A DNA stretch of 64,000 bases from Porphyromonas asaccharolytica DSM 20707 (GTDB lineage: Bacteria; Bacteroidota; Bacteroidia; Bacteroidales; Porphyromonadaceae): positions 806,001-870,000 of the forward strand of contig NC_015501.1 in NCBI RefSeq assembly GCF_000212375.1, read 5' to 3'. This document shows positions 43,655 through 52,308 of this stretch, piece after piece. The translations under genes and the position numbers were made by a program. Each line of letters opens with the position of its first letter. Position 1 is the stretch's first letter. The notes below the pieces were generated by a model. It was not told the DNA's origin. It saw nothing but the letters and a program-made list of their open reading frames with translations, and made no database searches.

Positions 43655-45289
43655 CTACTTAGCATAGCTCACGGCACGAGTCTCACGGATCACCGTAATC
43701 TTGACCTGCCCTGGGTAGGTCATCTCGGTCTGTATCTTGTGAGCAATGTCTGCCGAGAGCGTTTCGGTGGCCTGATCGTCGATCTCTTCGGCTCCGACGA
43801 TGACACGTAGCTCACGACCCGCTTGGATCGCATAGGTCTTGACCACACCTGGATAAGAGAGCGCCAGCTGCTCGAGGTCTTTAAGACGCTTGATGTACGC
43901 CTCGACGATCTCATGACGAGCCCCTGGTCTAGCACCGCTTATCGAGTCACATATCTGCACGATAGGCGCTAGGAGCGTCTCCATCTCTATCTCTTCATGG
44001 TGAGCACCGACAGCGTTGCAGATGTCGGGCTTCTCCTTGTACTTCTCACAAAGCTTCATGCCGAGGATAGCGTGTGGTAGCTCAGGCTCCTCGTCAGACA
44101 CCTTGCCAATGTCGTGTAACAAGCCGGCACGACGAGCTTTCTTAGCATTAAGCCCCAGCTCAGAAGCCATCGTAGCACAGAGATTGGCCGTCTCACGAGC
44201 ATGCTGCAGTAGGTTCTGCCCATAGGAGGAGCGATACTTCATCTTGCCCACTAGACGTACCAGCTCAGGGTGCATACCATGGATACCGAGGTCGATGATC
44301 GTCCTCTTGCCCGTCTCGATGATCTCCTCCTCGATCTGCTTGCTCACACGATCTACCACCTCCTCAATGCGAGCCGGGTGGATACGTCCGTCCTGTACCA
44401 GTTGATGCAGAGCTAGGCGAGCTACCTCACGGCGCACAGGGTCAAAGGCTGAGAGCACGATAGCCTCTGGCGTATCGTCTACGATGATCTCCACACCCGT
44501 GGCAGCCTCGAGAGCTCGTATGTTACGTCCCTCACGACCGATGATGCGTCCCTTGACCTCGTCATTGTCTATATGAAAGACTGAGACCGAGTTCTCCACG
44601 GAGGTCTCCGTAGCGATGCGCTGTATCGTCGCTACGATGAGTCGTCGAGCTTCTTGCGAAGCATTCATCTTAGCCTCTTCGATCACCTCCGCTGTGTAGG
44701 CAGCCGCTTGATCACGGGCCTCTAGGCGCAGGGACTCGATGAGCTGCTCGCGAGCTTGGGTAGCGGATAGTCCACCTATCTCCTCCAGCTTAGCTTGCTG
44801 GCTGAGGATGGCCGCATTTAGCTCCTCTTGCTTCTGAGCGACTAGCTGCTCCTGCTGTGCCATCTGCTTGCGCTCATGCTCGAGGTCAGACGAAGCATCT
44901 TCTAGTTGCTTGGTACGTGCTGTGAGCGTCTGTTCCAGCTGCTGTAGGGTCGTCTCTCGACTCTGCACCTGTGCTGTGCGATCTGCTAAGCGCTCCTCCA
45001 GCTCTCCCTTGAGCTGCAAGGCGTACTCCTTGGCTTCGATCATCTTCTGCTGCTTGAGTATCTCGGCATCCTGCTGAGCTTTCTCTAGGATGCTGTCAGC
45101 CTCACGTAGCTCTTTCTTTTTTGTCTTATGTGCCTCGAGAATAACCTTGTCGGCACTCTCCTGAGCCTCCTGTAGGATGCGCTCCGCTCGCTGCTTATGG
45201 AGTCGCATCACTACAACCCATACGATGCCCCCACCGATGATGAGAGCCAACAATATGAGTAAACTAAATAGGTATATGCTAATCTGCAT
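43655..45289 (-). CDS. rny: Ribonuclease Y
   Basis: 544 residues. N-terminal transmembrane helix (about 5-27), long charged coiled coil (30-200), KH domain with [17 protein letters not shown] domain with LLHDIGKV. Membrane-anchored endoribonuclease that initiates mRNA decay. Preceded by a 166-bp gap that may encode 6S RNA and by zapA. Confidence 0.96.
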   Translation of the reverse strand: MQISIYLFSLLILLALIIGGGIVWVVVMRLHKQRAERILQEAQESADKVILEAHKTKKKELREADSILEKAQQDAEILKQQKMIEAKEYALQLKGELEERLADRTAQVQSRETTLQQLEQTLTARTKQLEDASSDLEHERKQMAQQEQLVAQKQEELNAAILSQQAKLEEIGGLSATQAREQLIESLRLEARDQAAAYTAEVIEEAKMNASQEARRLIVATIQRIATETSVENSVSVFHIDNDEVKGRIIGREGRNIRALEAATGVEIIVDDTPEAIVLSAFDPVRREVARLALHQLVQDGRIHPARIEEVVDRVSKQIEEEIIETGKRTIIDLGIHGMHPELVRLVGKMKYRSSYGQNLLQHARETANLCATMASELGLNAKKARRAGLLHDIGKVSDEEPELPHAILGMKLCEKYKEKPDICNAVGAHHEEIEMETLLAPIVQICDSISGARPGARHEIVEAYIKRLKDLEQLALSYPGVVKTYAIQAGRELRVIVGAEEIDDQATETLSADIAHKIQTEMTYPGQVKITVIRETRAVSYAK

Positions 45290-45304
45290 AAATCGTTCTT
45301 ACTA

Positions 45305-45448
45305 AAGTGTGTATATCTAATCAGTCACAAAGTCTCCGCCATGATCGATAGAGATACAGACTCACCTTACTGAGAGATGTCCCAGTGGTCAAACGTATAG
45401 ATTCGAGCGACAGATCTAGTCCTTTCTGAAAAAGGAAAGAGACGCCCT
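45305..45448 (-). ncRNA. ssrS: Candidate 6S RNA between zapA and rny
   Basis: No gene occupies this gap. On the minus strand it can fold into a long rod: GTCTC (45439-45443) with GAGAC (45332-45336), GATC with GATC, then a stem with ATAC/GTAT, GACC-ACTG with CAGT-aa-GGT, leaving an internal bubble and a side hairpin TCCTTT-AAAGGA. This shape and the position directly after zapA fit 6S RNA, which sits beside zapA in many bacteria. Not confirmed by a covariance search. Confidence 0.5.
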
Positions 45449-45455
45449 CCTTAGC

Positions 45456-45788
45456 CTACAACTGTCGCTCTAGAAGGCTATTTACCTCAGAGAGACGCTT
45501 CAGTAGCTCTGTCGTGTCTTTACTCTCTTTGAGCACCTCGCACTGCACGGCGATATCCACGGCCGCCATAAGCCAGTGAAGCTGCTCCTCGCTCTCTGCG
45601 GGCTGTGGGTAAGCAGCACGATACTTCTTGACGAGAGCTGATATCGTATGCTGTGCACGACGATAGTAAGGCTCCTCGCTGCGTGGCACGTCAATGGGGA
45701 TAGCGATACCATCGACCAGTAGCGTGATGCTCTGCATCTCGCTCTGACGATGCTCTAGACTGTTGCTATGCTGATCCATTTGTGCCAT
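45456..45788 (-). CDS. zapA: Cell division protein ZapA
   Basis: 110 residues (or about 93 if the MQSITLLVDG start is used). Core VDGIAIPIDVPRSEEPYYRRAQ, then HWLMAAVDIAVQCEVLKESKD as the coiled-coil region. Stabilises FtsZ bundles. The upstream coiled-coil gene ends where it starts (shared base 45788), so the pair is translationally coupled. Confidence 0.85.
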   Translation of the reverse strand: MAQMDQHSNSLEHRQSEMQSITLLVDGIAIPIDVPRSEEPYYRRAQHTISALVKKYRAAYPQPAESEEQLHWLMAAVDIAVQCEVLKESKDTTELLKRLSEVNSLLERQL

Positions 45789-46111
45789 TAGTGTGGCTGA
45801 GTTGTAGCTGTACTATGTTGTAGCTCTAGGAGAGCTATACTTTGGTCCATTCGTTTGATCATCTGGGACAGTCGCTCCTTAGCGATGCCCATATCAGTAC
45901 CACTGACGATAAGTGCGCGCGCCATCAAGAGTTGCCGGTTGCGACTCTCGAGTCCCTCCAGCTCATCACACTGCTCACTGAGCCGTGCCTTGAGGTCTGC
46001 TATCTCCCTGCGCTGCGTCTCGATCTCTTGTTGCAGCGCATTCCGCTGCTCGATGAGTCGCAGAGCATTTTGGTAGAGTGCATCCACCTGTAGTTGCTCG
46101 TCGTGCGTCAT
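45788..46111 (-). CDS. Small coiled-coil protein upstream of zapA
   Basis: 107 residues from the ATG at 46111, placed just after a -7 box (46131-46138). Almost entirely heptad-like Leu/Glu/Arg/Gln (about 15-80). Unknown function. Its tight coupling to zapA, a common pairing in Bacteroidales, suggests it works with ZapA at the divisome, by inference only. Confidence 0.75.
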   Translation of the reverse strand: MTHDEQLQVDALYQNALRLIEQRNALQQEIETQRREIADLKARLSEQCDELEGLESRNRQLLMARALIVSGTDMGIAKERLSQMIKRMDQSIALLELQHSTATTQPH

Positions 46112-46130
46112 TTCGTCACCATGTGTATCA

Positions 46131-46138
46131 CAAAGGTA
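46131..46138 (-). promoter_or_regulatory. -7 element of the coiled-coil/zapA unit
   Basis: TACCTTTG on the minus strand, 20 bp before the ATG at 46111; the longer frame to 46276 would start above it, which favours the 46111 start. Confidence 0.5.
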
Positions 46139-46235
46139 CAGAAAAAAAAGACTCGTCCTAATAATTTGTCTCAGCCCCCTACATTGGGCTACCTTACTTG
46201 CATGATTTAGGCGTACGAGACGACGTAAACAAAAG

Positions 46236-46269
46236 GTCCCTACGAGGGCGTGTATGCTCTCGTAGGGAC
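46236..46269 (-). terminator. Terminator after rng
   Basis: GTCCCTACGAG...CTCGTAGGGAC with a 12-nt loop; the minus strand continues into CTTTTGTTT. Confidence 0.8.
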
Positions 46270-46318
46270 TCTTCATTTATTTATTGTATAGCTACCACTA
46301 AATGAGTGTAGCCAGTGG

Positions 46319-47902
46319 TCACTTCTCTAGCTTCTCTAGCTCCACTAGATTACGATCTTTGTCATAGATCTTGTAGTCTAGGAGTGCTACATCTTGATCT
46401 TCGATCAGCTTGATGTTTTTGGAGTATTTCTTCTTCCACTTAGTAAAGATAGAAGATCCCAAGAGGGGAGCCTTCTTGATATAAGCGACGACGTAGGGAT
46501 GTAGATGCATGGCAAAGTTGCGAATGGGCTTGTCGCCAGAGGTCAGCTGGGCTATGATCTCCTCTAGATCATCTGTAAAGGTGATGGAGGTCTTGATCTT
46601 TCCCGAGCCTTGACAGGTAGGACAGGTCTCCTCGGTGCGTATGATGGTAGCCTGGCGTACGCGCTGTCGTGTGATCTGCATGAGTCCGAACTTGCTCAGA
46701 GGAAGTATCTTGTGGGTAGCTCGGTCATTTGCCATAAGCTTCACCATGTGCTCGTATAGCTCCTTGTTGTGAGCTGCTTCATTCATATCGATGAAGTCGA
46801 TTACGATGATTCCTCCGAGATCTCGCAGTCTGATCTGTCGGGCTATGAGGTCTGCGACGGCCATATTGACATCAAAGGCGGTCTCCTCTTGTCCAGAGGT
46901 CCTACGAGCCTTCTTGCTACTATTGACGTCGATGACGTGCATAGCCTCGGTTTGCTCGATGATGATGTTGGCTCCATTGCGTAGGGTGACTTTGCGCCCG
47001 AAGAGAGTCTTCTTTTGCTTTGTCACACCACAAGCATCAAAGAGAGGGCGCTTACTGTCATCCTCATAGAGCGTGACGATCTGCTCTCTACCTGGGTCGA
47101 TGTCTGCTACGTAACCTCTGAGCTCCTTGTAGTAGTCTGGATCGTTGACGATGATCTTCGTAAAGGTCTTGTTGTAGGAGTCTCGGATAAGGTTGATAGC
47201 ACGATTTCGCTCCTCATAAATCTGTGTAGGAGCCTTGGCACGGACCAACTTCTTGATACTTGTCTCGAATCGATCTATCAGATCCATCATCTCCTCGACG
47301 AGCTCTTGGGTCTTTTTCCCAGCAGCTTGCGTTCGGATGATGGCTCCGTAGCCACTCTTGATGACACTCTGCACGATCGTCTTAAGCCTCGTACGCTCCT
47401 CCGTGGAGCGTATCTCGCTAGAGATGGCTACCTGATCGCTAAAGGGTACTAGGACTAGAAATCGACCCGCTATGGAGAGCTCTGCAGAGAGACTAGGTCC
47501 TTTCGTCCCGAAGGCTTCACGTGTTACCTTGACGAGGATCTTGTCACCCTTCTTGAGTCCCGAGTTGATGATATTGCCATCCTTAGGAAGGGGGGTACCT
47601 TCTTTGACTTTGTCAATGGGGGGTACCTTCTTCTTTTCCGCTATATCTTCTAATAAGTGAGTTGTCGCTCCAAATACTTTGCCTAGATCATTGTAGTGAA
47701 GGAAGCCGTTTTTCATGGGGCCTATGTTGACGAAGGCGGCGTTATTGCCTCTGACGACATTGTCTACCTCGCCAAGCAGGATGTCTCCAACAGCGTAACG
47801 GATATTTCTATTCTCCGTCCGTAGCTCTACGAGCTCGTCATCTTCGAGCACTGCCATAGACACCTCTTTGGGCTTTACATCGATGATTAGTTCACTATTC
47901 AC
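46319..47902 (-). CDS. rng: Ribonuclease E/G family protein (RNase G)
   Basis: 527 residues. S1-like domain near 40-130 (GDILLGEVDNVVRGNNAAFVNIG), then the catalytic RNase H-like/DNase I-like part with VIDFIDM and MHVIDVNSSKKARR metal-binding segments, and the zinc-link CPTCQGSGK. Single-stranded endoribonuclease for rRNA maturation and mRNA decay. It has no long C-terminal scaffold, so RNase G type. Confidence 0.95.
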   Translation of the reverse strand: MNSELIIDVKPKEVSMAVLEDDELVELRTENRNIRYAVGDILLGEVDNVVRGNNAAFVNIGPMKNGFLHYNDLGKVFGATTHLLEDIAEKKKVPPIDKVKEGTPLPKDGNIINSGLKKGDKILVKVTREAFGTKGPSLSAELSIAGRFLVLVPFSDQVAISSEIRSTEERTRLKTIVQSVIKSGYGAIIRTQAAGKKTQELVEEMMDLIDRFETSIKKLVRAKAPTQIYEERNRAINLIRDSYNKTFTKIIVNDPDYYKELRGYVADIDPGREQIVTLYEDDSKRPLFDACGVTKQKKTLFGRKVTLRNGANIIIEQTEAMHVIDVNSSKKARRTSGQEETAFDVNMAVADLIARQIRLRDLGGIIVIDFIDMNEAAHNKELYEHMVKLMANDRATHKILPLSKFGLMQITRQRVRQATIIRTEETCPTCQGSGKIKTSITFTDDLEEIIAQLTSGDKPIRNFAMHLHPYVVAYIKKAPLLGSSIFTKWKKKYSKNIKLIEDQDVALLDYKIYDKDRNLVELEKLEK

Positions 47903-48450
47903 GGTGTCTCAAATAATCTGTGCATTAATAGATTGGAAACGTGTAGAGGTCTAGTATGACCCGCCTCTTCTCTTCTCCGTCTCACAGCTACGTCGTGCCA
48001 CTGCACTGCCCCGAGCTGGTGAGCTCTCGAAGTACCTAATCGCTACACCTCTACTGAGAGTAGCTGGTCTCTATGCGCATCTCGATGGCGACTCTTGAGC
48101 GAGTCTATAGATACACAGAGAGGGGAGATCTACAGATGCTGCCGTAGCACTCGTATCACGGGCGATCCCTTCTTATTAGTCTGCTGATTGATACGACAGA
48201 CTTCGGCAGATGCCCGTGAGGGGTGACTACTGCAGGGTGATGGGATGAGTTGCTATGCAACAAAGCCATCCACAACCAGCCTCTCATCGGTGAGAGGTCG
48301 ATTATGGCGGCTTGCTTGGTACGTTTCGTTCGTCACGATTAGATTGCCATACATATTACGATGGCTATCTAGTGTGTAGACTATGACTCTCCTGGACGAT
48401 CTGCTCGTCCTAGGAGGGATCACATACGGTCGTCCTCGACCGCTTGCCTA
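47903..48450. other. Long gene-free leader of rng with several hairpins
   Basis: 548 bp without a credible frame or -7 box on the minus strand. Inverted repeats include CCTCTCA/TGAGAGG (48280-48298), CACGGGC/GCCCGTG (48157 and 48213), and CTCCTGGACGA/TCGTCCTAGGAG (48388-48416). It could be a structured 5' leader or hold an ncRNA. I found none of the RNase P, tmRNA or SRP consensus stretches. Confidence 0.5.
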
Positions 48451-48540
48451 CTACTTCTTCTTATGACGGTTCTTACGTAGTCTCTTCTTACGCTTGTGCG
48501 TCGACATCTTGCGACGCTTGTGCTTCTTACCGTTTGGCAT
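48451..48540 (-). CDS. Tiny basic COX24/AURKAIP1-like protein (mS38/bS22-like)
   Basis: 29 residues, MPNGKKHKRRKMSTHKRKKR followed by LRKNRHKKK, with 17 Lys/Arg and 4 His. The KH-x-R-x-KM-x-x-HK-x-KK-x-LR pattern matches the COX24 C-terminal domain of mitochondrial mS38 and short bacterial ribosomal proteins, so it probably binds rRNA. Lies between HU and rng, an arrangement common in Bacteroidetes. Usually missed by gene finders. Confidence 0.8.
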   Translation of the reverse strand: MPNGKKHKRRKMSTHKRKKRLRKNRHKKK

Positions 48541-48664
48541 AATTGTTTCTTTTGAATTGGTCTATATTGGATCCAAGGTCATGAGGTCCGTAGCTAGCCA
48601 CTACTACGATGGAGCGACCGTTGTCGTCCTCAGGACTATCTGCCTCGACTCACCCCCTGGGATA

Positions 48665-48937
48665 CTATTTGATTATGGCTGTGAATGCTTTCGAAGGCTT
48701 GAACGTGGGAACCTTGCGGGCTGGTACGATGATCGTCGTCTGCTTGGAGATGTTGCGTGCAGTCTTCTCTGCGCGCTCCTTAACGACGAAACTACCGAAG
48801 CCTCTGAGGTAGACATTGTCTCCCTGGCTCATGGCGTTCTTGACTGTATCCATAAAGGCCTCTACAACCTGCAGGACCTCCTGTCGGTCTAAGCCTGTCG
48901 TGTCGGCTATACTCTTTACAACTTCTGCTTTAGTCAT
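48665..48937 (-). CDS. HU/IHF family DNA-binding protein
   Basis: 90 residues, full HU length: MTKAEVVKSIADTTGLD start, VYLRGFGSFVVKERAEKTARN and PARKVPTFKPSKAF (the beta-arm with Pro). Bends DNA and compacts the nucleoid. Followed at 125 bp by the tiny basic gene. Confidence 0.96.
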   Translation of the reverse strand: MTKAEVVKSIADTTGLDRQEVLQVVEAFMDTVKNAMSQGDNVYLRGFGSFVVKERAEKTARNISKQTTIIVPARKVPTFKPSKAFTAIIK

Positions 48938-49063
48938 GTATTCTTAAGTAATGGGTCTTATAATGATTTGCGATGAGGCATCATGCTACCACTCCGAGAG
49001 CGCACGCACGGTGGATAAATATACAAAAAGCAACTCACACCAACCTGCTCTGACGTAAAAAAA

Positions 49064-49101
49064 CGGAGGAGTGCTCTCGATCTCGCCCAAGAACACTCCT
49101 C
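49064..49101 (-). terminator. Terminator of the rpsT-tRNA-Glu unit
   Basis: GGAGGAGTG...CACTCCTC, about 20-nt loop, with a T-run (TTTTTTT) on the minus side. Confidence 0.7.
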
Positions 49102-49191
49102 TTCTTTTTTGATATATGCTCGCTCGTGGTATCAGCCTTGTGTCATAAAGCGACTTGGAGGAAAGGGAGGTGGCTGGCAAGGCTCTCTATG

Positions 49192-49263
49192 TAGCCCCTA
49201 GGGGAGTCGAACCCCTCTTTCCAGGATGAAAACCTGGCGTCCTAACCGATAGACGAAAGGGCC
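49192..49263 (-). tRNA. tRNA-Glu (anticodon UUC)
   Basis: 72 nt, acceptor GGCCCTT with AGGGGCT (one G-U), discriminator A, anticodon loop TTTTCAT, T-loop GTTCGACTC. CCA not encoded. Lies 77 bp downstream of rpsT on the same strand. Confidence 0.95.
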
Positions 49264-49340
49264 AAATCGTGCGCCAGTATCCTTAATGTAGAGTTATATC
49301 CTCAGCGAACTGATACAGTATTGCGATGTGTCGTCGTAGA

Positions 49341-49592
49341 CTAGAGAGATTTGAGGTGAAGAGCCATCTTAGACTTCAGATTCGCAGCCTTATTGCGATG
49401 GATAATATTCTTACGAGCTAGACGATCTAGCGTAGAATACACCTTCGGCAAAGCCTGCTCAGCTTCCTGACGATCGGTCATAGCACGAAACTGCTTGACC
49501 ATCGTACGCGACGTCTTGCTCGCATAGCGATTGCGAAGGCGACGTGTGGAACTCTGACGGATTCTCTTCAGCGTTGATTTATGATTTGCCAT
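49341..49592 (-). CDS. rpsT: 30S ribosomal protein S20
   Basis: 83 residues, MANHKSTLKRIRQSSTRRLRN start and Lys/Arg-rich helices with the ending NLKSKMALHLKSL, as in bS20. Sandwiched between two tRNA-Glu genes on the same strand, so one transcript may be processed into both tRNAs and the mRNA. Confidence 0.98.
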   Translation of the reverse strand: MANHKSTLKRIRQSSTRRLRNRYASKTSRTMVKQFRAMTDRQEAEQALPKVYSTLDRLARKNIIHRNKAANLKSKMALHLKSL

Positions 49593-49672
49593 TCTTGTGA
49601 TACTTAATTACTTGGTGTACTATCGATATGCGAGACTCGCTACGCGAAGTACTTCATATCAACTATTACTTG

Positions 49673-49744
49673 TAGCCCCTAGGGGAATCGAACCCCTATT
49701 TTCAGAATGAGAATCTGACGTCCTAACCGTTAGACGAAAGGGCC
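49673..49744 (-). tRNA. tRNA-Glu (anticodon CUC)
   Basis: 72 nt, same acceptor and T-arm as the UUC gene but anticodon loop TTCTCAT. A full promoter lies directly upstream at 49798-49827. Confidence 0.95.
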
Positions 49745-49797
49745 AGCAACTACTTGTAAACTGCCACCGATTGTTCGGCTCTCAGGCAATTGTGATG

Positions 49798-49827
49798 CAA
49801 AGGTAATACAAATTTTTCTTCTGACAA
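49798..49827 (-). promoter_or_regulatory. Promoter of the tRNA-Glu/rpsT unit
   Basis: Minus strand TTG (49825-49827, in TTTTG), 19-bp spacer, TACCTTTG (49798-49805), 53 bp before the tRNA. Confidence 0.75.
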
Positions 49828-49934
49828 AAGATTCTCGCAAGAAAATATCCCAAAAGACTTCGTTTATCTCAGAAAATGAGATCCAGTGGGTTGATAGTCA
49901 CACTCTTACGAAATGTTTGGTCAAAACAAACTTT

Positions 49935-50813
49935 CTATCTCAAGTCACGGCCCCAAAGGAGCTTCTCGCGGATGACCTGGGCATACGGCTTGTGCGAGAG
50001 ACGTAGCAGGTGGGCTCGCTTGTCACTCTTGCGGGCGACGATCTCGACACCACAGTCGTAGACTCGCAGATTACCATCGATTACAATGGAGAAAGTGGGG
50101 TGTAGCGAAGAGACTCTCATCGTCAGCACACTGGTGTCGGGGAAGATGAGCGGAGCCATATTGAGCGTATGAGGTGCTATAGGCACTAGCAGCAAGGTCT
50201 GACACTGAGGAGTCACGATAGGGCCTCCTAGGCTAAGCGCATAGGCGGTCGAGCCGGAGGGAGTGCTCACGACCAAGCCGTCGGCAGCGTACTCAGCCAG
50301 CAAGTTGCCGTCTAGATCTACGCGTATCTTGATGATAGATCCTGTCTCTCGTTTTTGCACCGCCAGATCATTGAGCGCAGTGCCGACATGCTCTCCCGCC
50401 ACACTCACATCGATCAGCGAGCGGGTCTCTATATCGTACTGTCCAGCCAGCAGATCATCGAGGTGATGCAGAGCTTCCTGTGGCTCCATCTCGGTCATAA
50501 AGCCGAGGTGCCCGCAGTTGATCGCCCATATAGGCAGCTCCACGTCTCTCAGCTTGTGCACAGCTCTCAGGAGCGTACCGTCACCTCCGAGACTTAGAGC
50601 TATGTCGCCATAGGGCGTCTCTCCACCTAGTCGCATCTGCGGATAACCCTCCGGGATACCCGCTAGTTGCAGTGCCTCCCAAAGCGGAGCCTCTATATAA
50701 AGGTCTACACCATGCTCTGCCAGTGCTGTCAGTAGTGCTGTCACATCGTCCGTGAGACGCATCGTAGCGTGGCTACCATATACTGCTATCGTATTTATCT
50801 TATGCCTATCCAT
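49935..50813 (-). CDS. nadK: NAD kinase
   Basis: 292 residues. ATP/NAD motif LSLGGDGTLLRAV near 98, NCGHLGFMTE near 120, NDLAVQKRE and the dense TPSGSTAYALSLGGPIV. Makes NADP from NAD, supplying NADPH for TrxB. Full promoter at 50838-50868. Confidence 0.97.
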   Translation of the reverse strand: MDRHKINTIAVYGSHATMRLTDDVTALLTALAEHGVDLYIEAPLWEALQLAGIPEGYPQMRLGGETPYGDIALSLGGDGTLLRAVHKLRDVELPIWAINCGHLGFMTEMEPQEALHHLDDLLAGQYDIETRSLIDVSVAGEHVGTALNDLAVQKRETGSIIKIRVDLDGNLLAEYAADGLVVSTPSGSTAYALSLGGPIVTPQCQTLLLVPIAPHTLNMAPLIFPDTSVLTMRVSSLHPTFSIVIDGNLRVYDCGVEIVARKSDKRAHLLRLSHKPYAQVIREKLLWGRDLR

Positions 50814-50837
50814 CGGGGCTGTCTGATTGCATCGCTA

Positions 50838-50868
50838 CAAAAGTACCTAAAAGAGGGCAGATCCCCAA
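50838..50868 (-). promoter_or_regulatory. Promoter of nadK
   Basis: Minus strand TTG (50866-50868), 20-bp spacer, TACTTTTG (50838-50845), 25 bp before the ATG. Confidence 0.7.
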
Positions 50869-50905
50869 AGAGGAGCCTCCCACAAAAGGATCGAGCGTCT
50901 AGAGC

Positions 50906-51295
50906 TCACTCGATCATAAAGAGCTTGGCCGATATGCGCACCCACTCGTGGATCTTCTTAACCTGGACGACCCGAGCGTAAAACTCTTTACCAGCATCCA
51001 TCAGCCGTGATATGACCAGATTGAGTTCTTGGGGCACATAACCTATGCGGTGCTCCTCGTAGTAGATGGCGATGGCGTTTTCGTCGTGCTCGTTTGGCGG
51101 CTGTCGTACCATACGTAGCACTGTGTCAGGCAGTAGCGTAGGGTAAAGCTCCTGTACGATAGGGCAGAAGGAGGTCCCAGCGACTACAATGTCTAGGAGG
51201 AAGATCTCCCGCTTGGGTAGTCCTAATGCGTTGATTCCTTCAGTCCCAATGAGCGCTAGTAGCTCTGGGCTGACTGGTATGATCTCGTGACTCAT
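50906..51295 (-). CDS. HIRAN domain protein
   Basis: 129 residues. The HIRAN core is visible: VAGTSFCPIVQEL, TVLRMVRQPPNEHDENAIAIYY, RIGYVPQELN. HIRAN binds 3' DNA ends in SWI2/SNF2 enzymes, but stand-alone bacterial versions are uncharacterised. It overlaps the J-domain gene by 4 bp and must be translated with it. Confidence 0.85.
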   Translation of the reverse strand: MSHEIIPVSPELLALIGTEGINALGLPKREIFLLDIVVAGTSFCPIVQELYPTLLPDTVLRMVRQPPNEHDENAIAIYYEEHRIGYVPQELNLVISRLMDAGKEFYARVVQVKKIHEWVRISAKLFMIE

Positions 51296-52116
51296 AGGTT
51301 ATGTGACTTATATTCCTCCATGAGTGTGACGATCGTCTGCTGCTCCTTCTCGCTCGTCTGGAGCTCCTGGATGATCGCTTCTAGCTCAGCTTGCTTCTTT
51401 AGGATCGCTACGGGGCTTGACAGTAACTCTTTCTGATCAAAAGGAAAGCTCTCCGACCGCTTGGCTATTCTAATCTCGAGGGTACTCTTCTTCTCTTGCA
51501 GTTTTTCGACTTCTGCCAAGAGTGCCTCAGGGTCTGAGGGGAGCTCTTCTTGGGGCTTCTCTTTGTTCAGTAGGGCCAACAGAGCTCGTAGCTGAGGCAG
51601 GTCTCCGATCTGATAAGCCTTTACGGTGATCAGAAAGAGTCGCTTATCCTCCTCTGTGTAGTGTGGGTTAAGGTCAGGGTGGAGTCGCTTGACGAGGGCC
51701 TTGTAGATCTCCTTGAGCTCTTTAGTCTCTTGGGAAGATAGGTGCGGTCTGTCCCAATACTCCTTGGCAGCCTTGAGCTGAGCCAGCTTTTTCTCCAGCA
51801 GCTGATGAAACTCTAGCCGCTGCTGCGCCATCTGCTTGTCTATCTCGACGAGGTCGGGTGCTTCGTCACGATTGATGTAAGCCTGTAGGAGTGAGCGCCT
51901 CAAGCGGAGCGTAGCTAGGGAGAGCCCTAGCCGTAACTGGGTGTAGAGCAACTTGCCGAAGTAGTGCATATAGAGCGCAGAGAGGTGAGGCGCCTCGTGA
52001 TCCGTCATCTCTTGATACTGGGAGACGAGTGCCGTGTAGGCTACGACGAGTGTCTCGTACTGCTCCCGAAGCCTCTGATACTCTGGAGAGCATGCTAGCG
52101 GGTTCATGTCTGTCAT
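51292..52116 (-). CDS. J-domain-like protein, coupled to HIRAN gene
   Basis: 274 residues. N-terminal helical part (1-120); IYKALVKRLHPDLNP at 137-151 contains His-Pro-Asp (146-148), the J-domain hallmark that stimulates DnaK; a Lys/Glu-rich coiled coil follows (205-270). The J motif is not N-terminal, and the rest of the family is unknown to me. Co-translated with the HIRAN protein; a joint role in DNA metabolism is speculation. Confidence 0.7.
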   Translation of the reverse strand: MTDMNPLACSPEYQRLREQYETLVVAYTALVSQYQEMTDHEAPHLSALYMHYFGKLLYTQLRLGLSLATLRLRRSLLQAYINRDEAPDLVEIDKQMAQQRLEFHQLLEKKLAQLKAAKEYWDRPHLSSQETKELKEIYKALVKRLHPDLNPHYTEEDKRLFLITVKAYQIGDLPQLRALLALLNKEKPQEELPSDPEALLAEVEKLQEKKSTLEIRIAKRSESFPFDQKELLSSPVAILKKQAELEAIIQELQTSEKEQQTIVTLMEEYKSHNL

Positions 52117-52308
52117 CGCATTCCGTCTGTTAGAGCTAATCTGTGGACTAAGGTAACGTTTTTAGGGGAAAGGCAAATATCCTGAGTGCCTCCACAGCAG
52201 GCCAATCGTGTTAAGAAAAGTCTGTGTCGGGTAGCAAAAGACGTTTGCAAAAAAAGTGTAGACTACTGTAGGGGCCTGTGTCAAGATTCTGACGTCAGCG
52301 GGTGCTCA

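Noticed and set aside
47903-48450. RNase P RNA, tmRNA or SRP RNA in the gap before rng
   Set aside because: None of the conserved stretches of these RNAs was found on either strand.
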